Assembly: GCA_963205295.1 (NCBI GenBank)
Contig: CAUJIY010000099.1
Span: 1 to 39,987, forward strand
Origin: Pseudomonadota bacterium
Lineage (GTDB): Bacteria > Pseudomonadota > Gammaproteobacteria > Steroidobacterales > GCA-2729495
Direction of reading: 5' to 3'
DNA length: 39,987 bases
Shown here: one piece after another, positions 1-7,486 of the stretch
How the letters are laid out: every line of letters begins with the position of its first letter
Numbering within the stretch: position 1 is the stretch's first letter
Program-made: the position numbers and the translations under genes
The notes under the pieces: generated by a model
Seen by the model: only the letters and a program-made list of their open reading frames with translations
Databases searched by the model: none
What the model was told of the DNA's origin: nothing

Positions 1-2
1 GC

Positions 3-197
3 GGGCTGCAGCAGCTCGCGCGTGCCGCTCCCTGCCACCTGGAGACGGTGGAGAAGCTCGAGCAGCTGCGCGCGCTGTGGCTCGGCATGGAGATCCGGGT
101 CGGCGTAGCGAACGCGGCTCCCGGGCCGGACGTCGACACACCTGAGGACGTGGCGCTGGTGGAGCGGTTCCTGGCTGGAAAGGGGAGCGGGGCGTGA
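3..197 (+). CDS. kdsB: 3-deoxy-manno-octulosonate cytidylyltransferase, C-terminal fragment
   Basis: This is the last 64 codons of a gene that begins before the window. KdsB activates KDO as CMP-KDO in the cytoplasm for lipopolysaccharide inner-core assembly. The visible tail has the family's conserved end: [15 protein letters not shown], a short strand (IRVGVA), then the [11 protein letters not shown] signature that closes the nucleotidyltransferase fold. The final TGA overlaps the GTG start of the phosphatase gene by four bases, so the two are probably translationally coupled. The identification rests on the C-terminal signature only. Confidence 0.88.
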   Translation, partial: GLQQLARAAPCHLETVEKLEQLRALWLGMEIRVGVANAAPGPDVDTPEDVALVERFLAGKGSGA

Positions 198-715
198 CGA
201 CGGCACCGGACACGGAGCAGGTGGCGATCCGCATCCTGCTGGTCTGCATGGGCAACATCTGCCGCTCGCCCATGGCGCACGGCGTGGTGCGGGCACGGCT
301 GCTGGAAGCCGGGCTCGCCGCGCGCGTGGCGCTCGACTCGGCCGGCACCCACGGCTACCACGCCGGTGCGCCCCCCGACGAGCGCGCCCAGGCGGCCGCG
401 CATCGGCGCGGCATCGACATCTCCGACCTGCGCTCCCGCCTGGTCGTGGACGAGGACTTCGAGACCTTCGACCTCATCCTCGCCATGGACGACGAGAACG
501 TCGAGGCCCTGCAGGCCAGTGCCGGTCCGGCGCAGCAGCACAAGATCCACCTGCTGATGCACTGGACGCTCGGCGAGGAGGGGCGCAGCGTGCCCGATCC
601 CTACTACGGCGGCCCCATCGGCTTCGAGCGCGTGCTCGACATGGTGGAGGAGGCGGCGGAGGGACTGCTGGCGAGGCTGCGTGGGGAACTGCCCGATCCG
701 CGGGGACGACCGTAG
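194..715 (+). CDS. low-molecular-weight protein-tyrosine phosphatase
   Basis: A 173-residue cytoplasmic phosphatase that hydrolyses phosphotyrosine through a cysteinyl-phosphate intermediate. The P-loop C-X5-R-S is at residues 18-25 (VCMGNICRS, Cys18 nucleophile, Arg24), and the general-acid loop DPYYGG starts at Asp135. The length is slightly above the usual 150-160 because of an N-terminal extension of about ten residues before the first beta strand. The GTG start is chosen because it overlaps the kdsB stop as GTGA. In bacteria this family often regulates exopolysaccharide kinases, or acts as a housekeeping phosphatase when not beside a kinase. No tyrosine kinase gene is visible here, so the substrate is unknown. 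No terminator is evident before the next gene, 122 bp downstream. Confidence 0.92.
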   Translation: MTTAPDTEQVAIRILLVCMGNICRSPMAHGVVRARLLEAGLAARVALDSAGTHGYHAGAPPDERAQAAAHRRGIDISDLRSRLVVDEDFETFDLILAMDDENVEALQASAGPAQQHKIHLLMHWTLGEEGRSVPDPYYGGPIGFERVLDMVEEAAEGLLARLRGELPDPRGRP

Positions 716-837
716 CGGAACCTGCAGACGGCACAACATAACCGCAGTGGCTGCAGCACCCTTCCCGCGTGCGCAGCGTTACCGGCAGGCGGGCTGCTGA
801 TACGCTCGTCGACAGGCTACACGACCCCGGAGCCCAC

Positions 838-2031
838 ATGGCACTTATCCGCCTGTCCCTGTCGACCCTGGCTGCGTCGTTCCTCGTCGCCTGCGGCGGC
901 GGTGGTGGCGGCGGCGACGATCCCGCCGGGCCCGGCGGTGGCACCGTATCGGTCGCCCTCGAACGCGCCTTCCCGCTCCTCGCTTTCGAGCGCCCCGTCG
1001 CCCTGGTGCAGGCGCCCGGCGAGGCCGGCCACTGGTATGTCGTCGAGCAGGAGGGTGCCGTGCGCCGCTTCGCCGCGAACGATGCGGTCGCGACGTCGAC
1101 CCTCGTGCTCGACATCACCGCGCGCGTCGGCGACAGCAGCGATGAGCGTGGCCTGTTCAGCATCGCCTTCGATCCGGGCTGGGCAGCGAATGGCCGCGCG
1201 TACCTGTCGTACACGCGCTCGGCCCCGTCGCTCGTCTCGCACGTGGCGCGTTTCACACGGCTCGGTGCCGGCCCGGCCCTCGATCCGGCGAGCGAGGCGA
1301 CGGTGCTGACGTTGCCGCAGCCTTACTCCAACCACAACGGCGGCCAGCTCGCCTTCGGGCCGGACGGGATGCTCTACGCTGCCTTCGGCGATGGCGGCAG
1401 CAGCAACGACCCTGAAGACCGCGCACAGGACACGACGAACCTCTTTGGCACGATCGTGCGCCTCGACGTGGTGACGCTGCCGTACGCGATCCCGCCCGGT
1501 AACCCGTTCGCAGGCAATCCGCGCTGTCCTGCCGGCAGCGGCGCGGCCGCCTGCCCGGAGATCCACGCCTGGGGTCTGCGCAATCCCTGGCGCTTCAGCT
1601 TCGACCGGCTCACCGGGGAACTCTGGGCCGCCGACGTCGGCCAGGGCGCCTGGGAGGAAGTCGACCGCATCACGAGCGGCAGCAACTACGGCTGGCGCAT
1701 CCGCGAGGGTGCCCACTGCAACATTCCGCCCGCGGGCTGTGCCACCGCGGGTCTCGAAGATCCCGTTGCGGAGTACGACCGTGCGGTCGGCGGCTCGGTG
1801 ACCGGCGGCTACGTCTACCGCGGCAGTGCCCTGCCGGCGCTCACGGGATCGTACGTGTTCGCCGACTTCATCAGCGGGCGCATCCTGCGCATCGCCCCGG
1901 GCGGCAACACGGTGGAGGAACTGCTCGACACCTCGTTGAATGTCAGCAGCCTCGGCGAGGATGCCGGTGGCGAACTGTACGTCGTCGACCACGGCGACGG
2001 CGGGATCTGGCGGCTGACTGCACGACCTTGA
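838..2031 (+). CDS. PQQ-dependent sugar dehydrogenase family lipoprotein (GSDH beta-propeller)
   Basis: A 397-residue exported beta-propeller of the glucose/sorbosone dehydrogenase family, whose characterised members oxidise aldose sugars with PQQ in the periplasm. The ATG at 838 has GGAG eight bases upstream and starts a lipoprotein signal ending LVAC (lipid Cys19). This is followed by a seven-glycine linker (GGGGGGGDD), so the protein is probably membrane-tethered. Family landmarks are NHNGGQLAFGPDGMLYAAFG, GDGGSSNDP, HAWGLRNPWRFSFD, and the late DVGQGAWEEVDRI and GGYVYRG blades. Cysteine pairs near CPAGSGAAACP and CNIPPAGC suggest disulfides. An in-frame upstream start at 769 exists but would bury the signal peptide. 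The PQQ requirement and substrate are inferred from the family; no PQQ biosynthesis genes are nearby. Confidence 0.85.
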   Translation: MALIRLSLSTLAASFLVACGGGGGGGDDPAGPGGGTVSVALERAFPLLAFERPVALVQAPGEAGHWYVVEQEGAVRRFAANDAVATSTLVLDITARVGDSSDERGLFSIAFDPGWAANGRAYLSYTRSAPSLVSHVARFTRLGAGPALDPASEATVLTLPQPYSNHNGGQLAFGPDGMLYAAFGDGGSSNDPEDRAQDTTNLFGTIVRLDVVTLPYAIPPGNPFAGNPRCPAGSGAAACPEIHAWGLRNPWRFSFDRLTGELWAADVGQGAWEEVDRITSGSNYGWRIREGAHCNIPPAGCATAGLEDPVAEYDRAVGGSVTGGYVYRGSALPALTGSYVFADFISGRILRIAPGGNTVEELLDTSLNVSSLGEDAGGELYVVDHGDGGIWRLTARP

Positions 2032-2096
2032 GGCGGCAGCAGACACGCTCTGCTATTGTCCGGCGCTGTCGACTATCACTGTGGCCGGGAGGCGTG

Positions 2097-2735
2097 ATGC
2101 AGGAATCTGTCGGGTTTGAGGTCCGGATCGGGGCACGGCTCGCCGCGCTCGTGTTGCTGGCGATGCCGGCATTGTCGGTGGTTGCGGCAGACGAGCCGGC
2201 ACCGGCGGCAGCAGCGGATCCCGCGGCCATCTACACCCGCGGTGTGTCCTGGGATGCCTACCTGGCCGGCACCCGGGCGCAGCGGGAGACCTGGCTCACG
2301 AATGCCGGACGCGCGGTGTCGCCAGGACTGGTGGAGCGCTTCAGACGGGCCGGCGACGACCTGCAGCTGCTGGTCATCACGGCCGACTGGTGTGGTGATT
2401 CGGTACACAGCGTGCCGTACCTTGCCACGCTGGCCGAGCGCGCCGGCGTCGGGTTGCGCGTGGTCGATTTCCGGACCGGCAAGGCGGTCATGGAAGCGCA
2501 CCGCACGCCTGATGGCCGGGCGTCCACCCCAACCGTGCTCCTCCTGCGCGATGGCAAGGAAGTGGCGTCATGGGTGGAGCGGCCGGCTGCGCTGCAATGG
2601 TGGTTCCTCGGTTCGTCCGGGCAGATCGGCGACGACGAGCGGCTGGAGCGGAAGATGTCCTGGTACGACTGGAACCGCGGGTCCGATGCCCTGACCGAAA
2701 TCGTGGTGCTGGCCGAGCAGACCGCCGGCAAGTGA
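2097..2735 (+). CDS. exported thioredoxin-family protein with monothiol WCGDS site
   Basis: A 212-residue protein with a hydrophobic N-terminal segment (LAALVLLAMPALSVVAADEP) that looks like a signal peptide, placing it in the periplasm. The thioredoxin fold is recognisable: a strand LLVITADWCGDS with the active site at residues 98-102, the helix VPYLATLAERA, and STPTVLLLRDGKEVASW containing the cis-proline. Only the first active-site cysteine (Cys99) is present; the second position is Ser102, so it cannot run a standard dithiol cycle alone. The ATG at 2097 has a GGGAGG ribosome site just upstream. The stop of the sugar dehydrogenase gene lies 65 bp before the start, so co-transcription is possible. 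The partner and substrate cannot be told from sequence. Confidence 0.8.
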   Translation: MQESVGFEVRIGARLAALVLLAMPALSVVAADEPAPAAAADPAAIYTRGVSWDAYLAGTRAQRETWLTNAGRAVSPGLVERFRRAGDDLQLLVITADWCGDSVHSVPYLATLAERAGVGLRVVDFRTGKAVMEAHRTPDGRASTPTVLLLRDGKEVASWVERPAALQWWFLGSSGQIGDDERLERKMSWYDWNRGSDALTEIVVLAEQTAGK

Positions 2736-2920
2736 TCCCGGTGCCGGACCGCGGTTCCCGACGCGGTTGATGACTGCAGAGGCAGGACGCGGTTTTTCAG
2801 TTCACGCTGCTGCGTGACCGGTGCCGCTGGGCTGGGCCGTTTGCGGAATCCGGAACGTCACGCGATGTTCGCATGGGCTGCTGTCGGCCGCCCGGGCCGG
2901 AAATGCAACGTGCGTTCCCC

Positions 2921-2952
2921 AACAAGAACCCCGCCGAAGCGGGGTCTTGTTG
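2921..2952 (-). terminator. Rho-independent terminator with UUCG tetraloop for the PEP-CTERM gene
   Basis: Read on the minus strand, ACCCCGC and GCGGGGT arms close a TTCG tetraloop, and the 3' side runs into TTCTTGTT. The outer AACAAG/CTTGTT arms extend the stem, so it could also stop plus-strand transcripts from the thioredoxin-family gene. It starts 25 bp after the stop of the PEP-CTERM gene. Confidence 0.8.
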
Positions 2953-2976
2953 TCCGGTCGGGTGGGTGCCCGGTCG

Positions 2977-3753
2977 TCAGCCGGCCGCCCGGCGCCGGAC
3001 CCAGCCGAGCAGGCCGATGGCAGACCCGAAGAGCCACACGGCGGTGGGGACCGGTACCACGTTGACGTCGATACCTACGGCGCCGCTGAAGGCCGGCAGA
3101 TTGTTCGCGGTGAAGCCGATGTAGAAGTTGTACTCGCCGAGCGCGTTCGGGTTGAACGGACCATACGCAGGCGGCGCGACGACAAAGGGCACCGGCGTCG
3201 AGAAGCCCGAGAACAACAGGTTCTGCGAGTCCTGCAGCAGCGTGGTCGTCGCCGGGTTGCCGCCTGCGCCGATGATGGCGTTGTTCACGTTGATGGTGCC
3301 GAGGCTGCCGAACAGTGTGCCGGCGCCCGGATCAAAGTCGTAGTAGAGGGTGAACGTGAAGTCCGCGAAGTCGTTGAAGTTGGGATCGGTGCCGTTGACG
3401 CTGATGTAGTAGGCGAAGTTCCAGAGCGCACCCTGGCTCGCGCTGGGACAGCCGACCGGGTCGGTGGCGATGCCGCAGTTCTGGCCGGGGCCGGCAAAGT
3501 AATCACCCGCGCCGTTGTCGGTAACGGCCGGATTCGAGTAGCGGCCATGGGACGTCAGGGCCAGCGTCACCTGGGTTGAGCCGTTGACGAAGACCTCGGT
3601 CTTGGCGACCGCGTTGTTCGGGATACCGGTGCCACCGAAGTTCGCACCTGGCAGCGACCCGAAGTTCGTGTAGATCGGCGTGGCCATCACGGCCAGCGGA
3701 GCAGAGAGCATGAGTGCGGCGCCAAACAGGGCAGCTGTCTTCTTCGTCACCAT
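2977..3753 (-). CDS. PEP-CTERM sorting-domain protein (VPxP variant), function unknown
   Basis: A 258-residue secreted protein. The N-terminus is a signal peptide (KKTAALFGAALMLSAPLAVMA). The C-terminus is VPVPTAVWLFGSAIGLLGWVRRR, a VPxP form of the PEP-CTERM tripartite signal (motif, membrane helix, arginine cluster) recognised by exosortase. The mature part is rich in Gly, Asn, Pro, Phe and Tyr (for example NFNDFADFTFTLYYDF), typical of extracellular beta-rich PEP-CTERM proteins, with no catalytic motif I recognise. The ATG at 3753 is preceded by GGGGGGA. It is monocistronic, with its own promoter and terminator. Exosortase is not in this window. Such proteins are usually tied to exopolysaccharide or biofilm surfaces, but that role is inferred. 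Confidence 0.85.
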   Translation of the reverse strand: MVTKKTAALFGAALMLSAPLAVMATPIYTNFGSLPGANFGGTGIPNNAVAKTEVFVNGSTQVTLALTSHGRYSNPAVTDNGAGDYFAGPGQNCGIATDPVGCPSASQGALWNFAYYISVNGTDPNFNDFADFTFTLYYDFDPGAGTLFGSLGTINVNNAIIGAGGNPATTTLLQDSQNLLFSGFSTPVPFVVAPPAYGPFNPNALGEYNFYIGFTANNLPAFSGAVGIDVNVVPVPTAVWLFGSAIGLLGWVRRRAAG

Positions 3754-3822
3754 GAGATCCCCCCGGATGCTCGATTGTTCGTCTGGTCGCTGCCCGGCTC
3801 GAAGCGGCCCCGGACAGCTCGG

Positions 3823-3851
3823 AATGTAACGGCCTCCCGAGGGTCCGTCAA
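3823..3851 (-). promoter_or_regulatory. sigma-70-type promoter for the PEP-CTERM gene
   Basis: On the minus strand TTGACG (3851-3846) is followed by a 17-base spacer and TACATT (3828-3823). Transcription would start near 3816, giving a leader of about 63 bases. The remaining intergenic DNA up to 4078 shows no gene. I could not pick a convincing plus-strand promoter for the DUF1800 gene in it. Confidence 0.6.
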
Positions 3852-4078
3852 AGGACAAGTTGCCGCAGCGCCAGGCACCCCGGTATCGGCCAGGAAATGA
3901 CGTGAGATGGTGTTGGCAAGTGCCTGAAGCTCAAAGTGCGGTACGGACCACTCGACATAATGCAGACCCGAATTCACGTCGAGCCACGTGAACCCTGCCG
4001 GGGCCAGGGCGCATCATCGCGAGCGGGGCTCGACAACCGTCAACCGCGCCCCGCCCCATGCGTTCGGTACCTTCGGGT

Positions 4079-5488
4079 ATGTCCATGGTCAACGACGTCG
4101 CCGCTGCGATCGCCACCAACCGCTTCGGGCTCGGAGCCCGACCGGGCGAGCTCGCGCGGGCCGCGTCCGATCCGCGTGGCTGGCTGCTGGCGCAGCTGGC
4201 CGGCGGCGCCCCGGATCCTGCCGGGGCGAGCGCCCTCGACAGTTCGGCCACGATCCTGGCCCACGCCGGGAAGCTGCGCGAGGAGCGGCGCGCGGGCGGG
4301 CGCGACGGTGCGACAGGCGCCGACGTCCAGGGCGTCGTGCAGAAGCTCGGCACGTACTACCGGCCGCTCTACGTCGCCGAAGTGCAGGCACGATTCGGCA
4401 CCACGATCGCGAGCGAGCGGCCGTTCGTCGAGCGCCTGGTGCACTTCTGGGCCAATCATTTCGCCGTGTCGGTCGACAAGCTCGCCGTGCTCGGCGTGGC
4501 CGGTGCATTCGAGCGCGAGGCGATCCGCCCGCACGTGCTCGGGCGTTTCGAGAACCTGCTGTTCGCCGTCGAACGGCATCCGGCGATGCTGCTCTACCTC
4601 GACAACTTCCAGTCGGTCGGGCCGGATTCGTCGCTCGCGCGGCGCGCCTCAGCTGCGCGCCGCCCGCGCGAGCCCGGTCTCAACGAGAATCTCGCACGCG
4701 AGATCCTCGAACTGCATACCCTGGGGGTCGACGGCGGTTACACGCAGGCGGACGTGACCAGCTTCGCCCGCATGCTCACGGGCTGGTCGATAGGCGGCGG
4801 ACGCGGCCGGCTCGCCGCGGGCGAGCCGGGCCAGTTCGTCTTTCGCGCCGACCTGCACGAGCCCGGCGAGCAGCAGCTGCTCGGCCGGCGCTACGCGCAG
4901 GCCGGCTACGGGCAGGGTGCCGCGGCGCTGCGCGATCTCGCGCGACACCCGGCGACGGCGGCCCACCTCGCGCAGAAGCTCGCGCGGCACTTCGTCGCCG
5001 ACGAGCCGCCGGCTGCGGTGGTCGCGCGCGTGGCCGCGGCCTTCCGCCGGCACGACGGCGACCTCCTGCCCGTGTACCGCGCCCTGGTCGAGTCCCCCGA
5101 GGCCTGGGCGACGCCGTTCGCCAAGTACAAGACGCCGGCGGACTACGCGCATTCGGCATTTCGCGGCCTCGACCTGCCGGCCGACGACCGGCGTGCGGGC
5201 CTCGTCGTCTACGAACTGCTGGGCCAGCGTGCCTGGTCGCCCGGGTCGCCGGCGGGGTGGCCCGATCGCGCCGTCGACTGGGACGGTGCGTCGGCGCTGA
5301 TGAAACGCATCGAGTGGGCCGATGCGGTCGGGGAGCGTCTTGGCGACCGTCGCGATGCGCCAGGTCTCGCGCCGGCGCTGCTCGGCGGCGTGCTGACGGC
5401 GGACACCTCCACGGCCATCACGCGAGCCGCGTCGGCGGCGCAGGCCATCACGCTGCTCCTCACCGCGCCGGAGTTCATGCGCCGATGA
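4079..5488 (+). CDS. DUF1800 domain-containing protein
   Basis: About 469 residues, matching the DUF1800 family over its length. Recognisable blocks are AIATNRFGLGARPGEL at the N-terminus, RPFVERLVHFWANHFAVS, the LNENLAREILELHTLGVDGGYTQ-type centre (positions about 4680-4742), FARMLTGW, and LARHFVADEPP near the middle. No enzymatic activity is established for the family. It is commonly encoded next to a DUF1501 protein, as here, and the pair is often linked to secreted or surface processes. There is no clear signal peptide on this version. The start is uncertain: ATGs at 4058, 4079 and 4085 are all in frame and none has a strong ribosome site. 4079 places the family's first conserved block near the N-terminus. 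Its stop overlaps the start of the next gene. Confidence 0.85.
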   Translation: MSMVNDVAAAIATNRFGLGARPGELARAASDPRGWLLAQLAGGAPDPAGASALDSSATILAHAGKLREERRAGGRDGATGADVQGVVQKLGTYYRPLYVAEVQARFGTTIASERPFVERLVHFWANHFAVSVDKLAVLGVAGAFEREAIRPHVLGRFENLLFAVERHPAMLLYLDNFQSVGPDSSLARRASAARRPREPGLNENLAREILELHTLGVDGGYTQADVTSFARMLTGWSIGGGRGRLAAGEPGQFVFRADLHEPGEQQLLGRRYAQAGYGQGAAALRDLARHPATAAHLAQKLARHFVADEPPAAVVARVAAAFRRHDGDLLPVYRALVESPEAWATPFAKYKTPADYAHSAFRGLDLPADDRRAGLVVYELLGQRAWSPGSPAGWPDRAVDWDGASALMKRIEWADAVGERLGDRRDAPGLAPALLGGVLTADTSTAITRAASAAQAITLLLTAPEFMRR

Positions 5489-6708
5489 GCACCACGACGA
5501 TCGACCGTCGCCGGATCCTCGCCGCTGCGGTGACCATGCCGTTCGTGGGCCGCTTCGCGTTCGCGCGGGAGGCTGTGGCGCCGGGCAACCGCTTCGTGTT
5601 CATCCTGCTGCGCGGTGCCCTCGACGGACTCGCCGCGGTGCCGCCCTGGGGTGATCCCGCGTACGCGGGACTGCGCCGGGACCTGGCGCTGGCGCCGCCC
5701 GGTGCACCGGGCGGTGCGCTGCGGCTCGATGCCACCTTCGCCCTGCACCCGGGCTGTACCTTCCTGCACGCATCCTGGCAGGCGCGCGAGCTCGTGGTGG
5801 CGCATGCGGTGGCGACCCCGTACCGCGAGCGCTCGCATTTCGACGGCCAGGACGTGCTGGAGAGCGGCGGGGTGCGGCCGCATGCGCTGGCTACCGGCTG
5901 GCTCAACCGGGCGCTCGCCGCACTGCCCGGGACTGAGACGGCCGGCAACGGCGCGGTGCACCGCGAGGCCGGGATCGCGCTCGGACAGAACCTGCCGCTC
6001 GCCATGCGCGGCCCGGCGCCGGTGGCGTCGTGGTCGCCATCGCGCCTGCCGGCGCTCGACGAGGACACGCTCGCGCGCATCACTGATCTGTACGCCCGCG
6101 ATCCCGTTCTTTCCCGGCGACTCGCCGACGCACTCGCTGCCGACGAGGTCGCGGGCGACGTCCCGATCACGAAGGCGTCACGCGGCCCGGGAGCACGCCA
6201 TCTCGAGACACTGCGGGCCGCCGGCGCGTTTCTCGCCCGCGAGGACGGCCCGCGGGTCGCGATGCTCGACACGACCGGCTGGGACACCCATGCGAACGAG
6301 GGCGGTGCGCAGGGCCAGCTCGCGACGCGCCTCGCGGCACTCGACGCCGGGCTGCGCGAGCTGAAGGCTGCGCTCGGTAAGGTGTGGCCGCAGACCGTGA
6401 TCCTGCTCGCGACCGAGTTCGGGCGCACGGCGGCCGTGAACGGCACGCGCGGCACCGACCACGGCACCGGGACGGTCGCGTTCGTGCTCGGCGGCGCGGT
6501 GCGGGGCGGGCGCATGCTCGCCGACTGGCCGGGGCTGTCGCCGCAGGCGTTGTACCAGCAGCGCGACCTCGCGCCGACGCTCGACCTGCGTGCGCTCCTG
6601 AAAGGCGTGTTGCACGATCACCTCGGCGTGCCGTCCGCCGCCCTCGACACCGGCGTGTTCCCGGATTCCGCGGCCGTGCGGCCCGTGGCGGATCTCGTGC
6701 GCAGCTGA
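5485..6708 (+). CDS. DUF1501 domain-containing protein, probably exported
   Basis: A 407-residue protein of the DUF1501 family, which belongs to the alkaline-phosphatase-like superfamily. The N-terminus DRRRILAAAVTMPFVGRFAFA is a twin-arginine-like signal. Family blocks include FVFILLRGALDGLAAVPPWGD, SHFDGQDVLESG, GWDTHANEGGAQGQLATRL, and VILLATEFGRTAAVNGTRGTDHG close to the C-terminus. These carry the conserved Asp/His residues that resemble metal ligands. The ATG overlaps the DUF1800 stop (ATGA), so the two are coupled. Catalytic function is not established for the family; a periplasmic hydrolase-like or structural role is inference. Confidence 0.87.
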   Translation: MSTTTIDRRRILAAAVTMPFVGRFAFAREAVAPGNRFVFILLRGALDGLAAVPPWGDPAYAGLRRDLALAPPGAPGGALRLDATFALHPGCTFLHASWQARELVVAHAVATPYRERSHFDGQDVLESGGVRPHALATGWLNRALAALPGTETAGNGAVHREAGIALGQNLPLAMRGPAPVASWSPSRLPALDEDTLARITDLYARDPVLSRRLADALAADEVAGDVPITKASRGPGARHLETLRAAGAFLAREDGPRVAMLDTTGWDTHANEGGAQGQLATRLAALDAGLRELKAALGKVWPQTVILLATEFGRTAAVNGTRGTDHGTGTVAFVLGGAVRGGRMLADWPGLSPQALYQQRDLAPTLDLRALLKGVLHDHLGVPSAALDTGVFPDSAAVRPVADLVRS

Positions 6709-6835
6709 TCGTGCGCCGGCCGCAGCCGCGTCGCCGGGAAGACACAATCCTGCCGGGGTCCGCTATGCTCCCTTCCCGGAGCCGCGATTCCACGCGGCCC
6801 TTCGGCACGACGACGGACTGTTCGAGGAGATGTTC

Positions 6836-7447
6836 ATGAAGCTGTACTACCTGCCGGGCGCCTGCTCGCTCGCCAGCCACATCGTGCTGGAATGGATCGG
6901 CGCGCCCTACGACACCCACCGACTGAGCCGCGAAGAACTGAAGTCCGAAGCCTATCGGCGCATCAGCCCGCTCGGCGCCGTGCCGGCGCTGGAGGTCGAC
7001 GGCTGGGTGCTGACGCAGAACGCGGCGATCCTCGGCTTCCTCGCCGACAGCTTTCCCGCGGCGCGGCTCGGCGGCGACGGGACACCGAAGGGCCGTGCGC
7101 AGGTCAACCACTGGCTGGCATTCGTCAATTCCGACGTGCATCCGGCCTTCAAGCCGCTGTTCGGCGCGACGGCCTACCTCGCCGACGAGGCAGCCATTGG
7201 CAAGACCAGGGCGCATGCGAAACAGGTGCTGCGCGGTCTGTTCGAGCGCGTGAATGCGCAACTGCAGGGCCGCGACTGGATTGCCGGCACGTGCTCGATC
7301 GCCGATCCCTACCTGTTCGTCACTCTGCGCTGGGCCCATGCGGCGCAGATCGGGCTCGCGGACCTGAAGGACCTCGGGCGCTTTTTCGAGCGCATGCACG
7401 GCGATGCCGCCGTGGTGAAGGCGATCGGGGAGGAAGAGACGTCCTGA
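6836..7447 (+). CDS. beta-class glutathione S-transferase
   Basis: A 203-residue cytosolic glutathione transferase, the length of Escherichia coli GstA. The thioredoxin-like domain opens with MKLYYLPGACSLASH, giving the beta-class Cys10, and continues with the cis-proline segment GAVPALEVDGWVLTQNAAIL. The all-helical domain contains the N-capping box and hydrophobic staple region GTCSIADPYLFVTLRWA. The ATG at 6836 is preferred over the in-frame ATG at 6830 because GAGGAG lies six bases upstream and the N-terminus then matches the family. It conjugates or reduces electrophiles and peroxides using glutathione; the physiological substrate is unknown. A weak TATGCT -10-like box lies near 6763. 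The gene converges on ovoA with 39 bp between stops and no obvious terminator. Confidence 0.92.
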   Translation: MKLYYLPGACSLASHIVLEWIGAPYDTHRLSREELKSEAYRRISPLGAVPALEVDGWVLTQNAAILGFLADSFPAARLGGDGTPKGRAQVNHWLAFVNSDVHPAFKPLFGATAYLADEAAIGKTRAHAKQVLRGLFERVNAQLQGRDWIAGTCSIADPYLFVTLRWAHAAQIGLADLKDLGRFFERMHGDAAVVKAIGEEETS

Positions 7448-7486
7448 CGGACACCGGGGCCATGGGTGCCCTGGCGGGATCTGCGC

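Noticed and set aside
2736-2920. Small plus-strand open frames after the thioredoxin-family gene
   Set aside because: They run into the PEP-CTERM gene antisense and have no ribosome site or recognisable protein features.
3988-5484. Upstream extension of the DUF1501 gene over the DUF1800 gene
   Set aside because: The extension is a shadow of DUF1800. The ATG at 5485 begins a signal peptide and overlaps the preceding stop.
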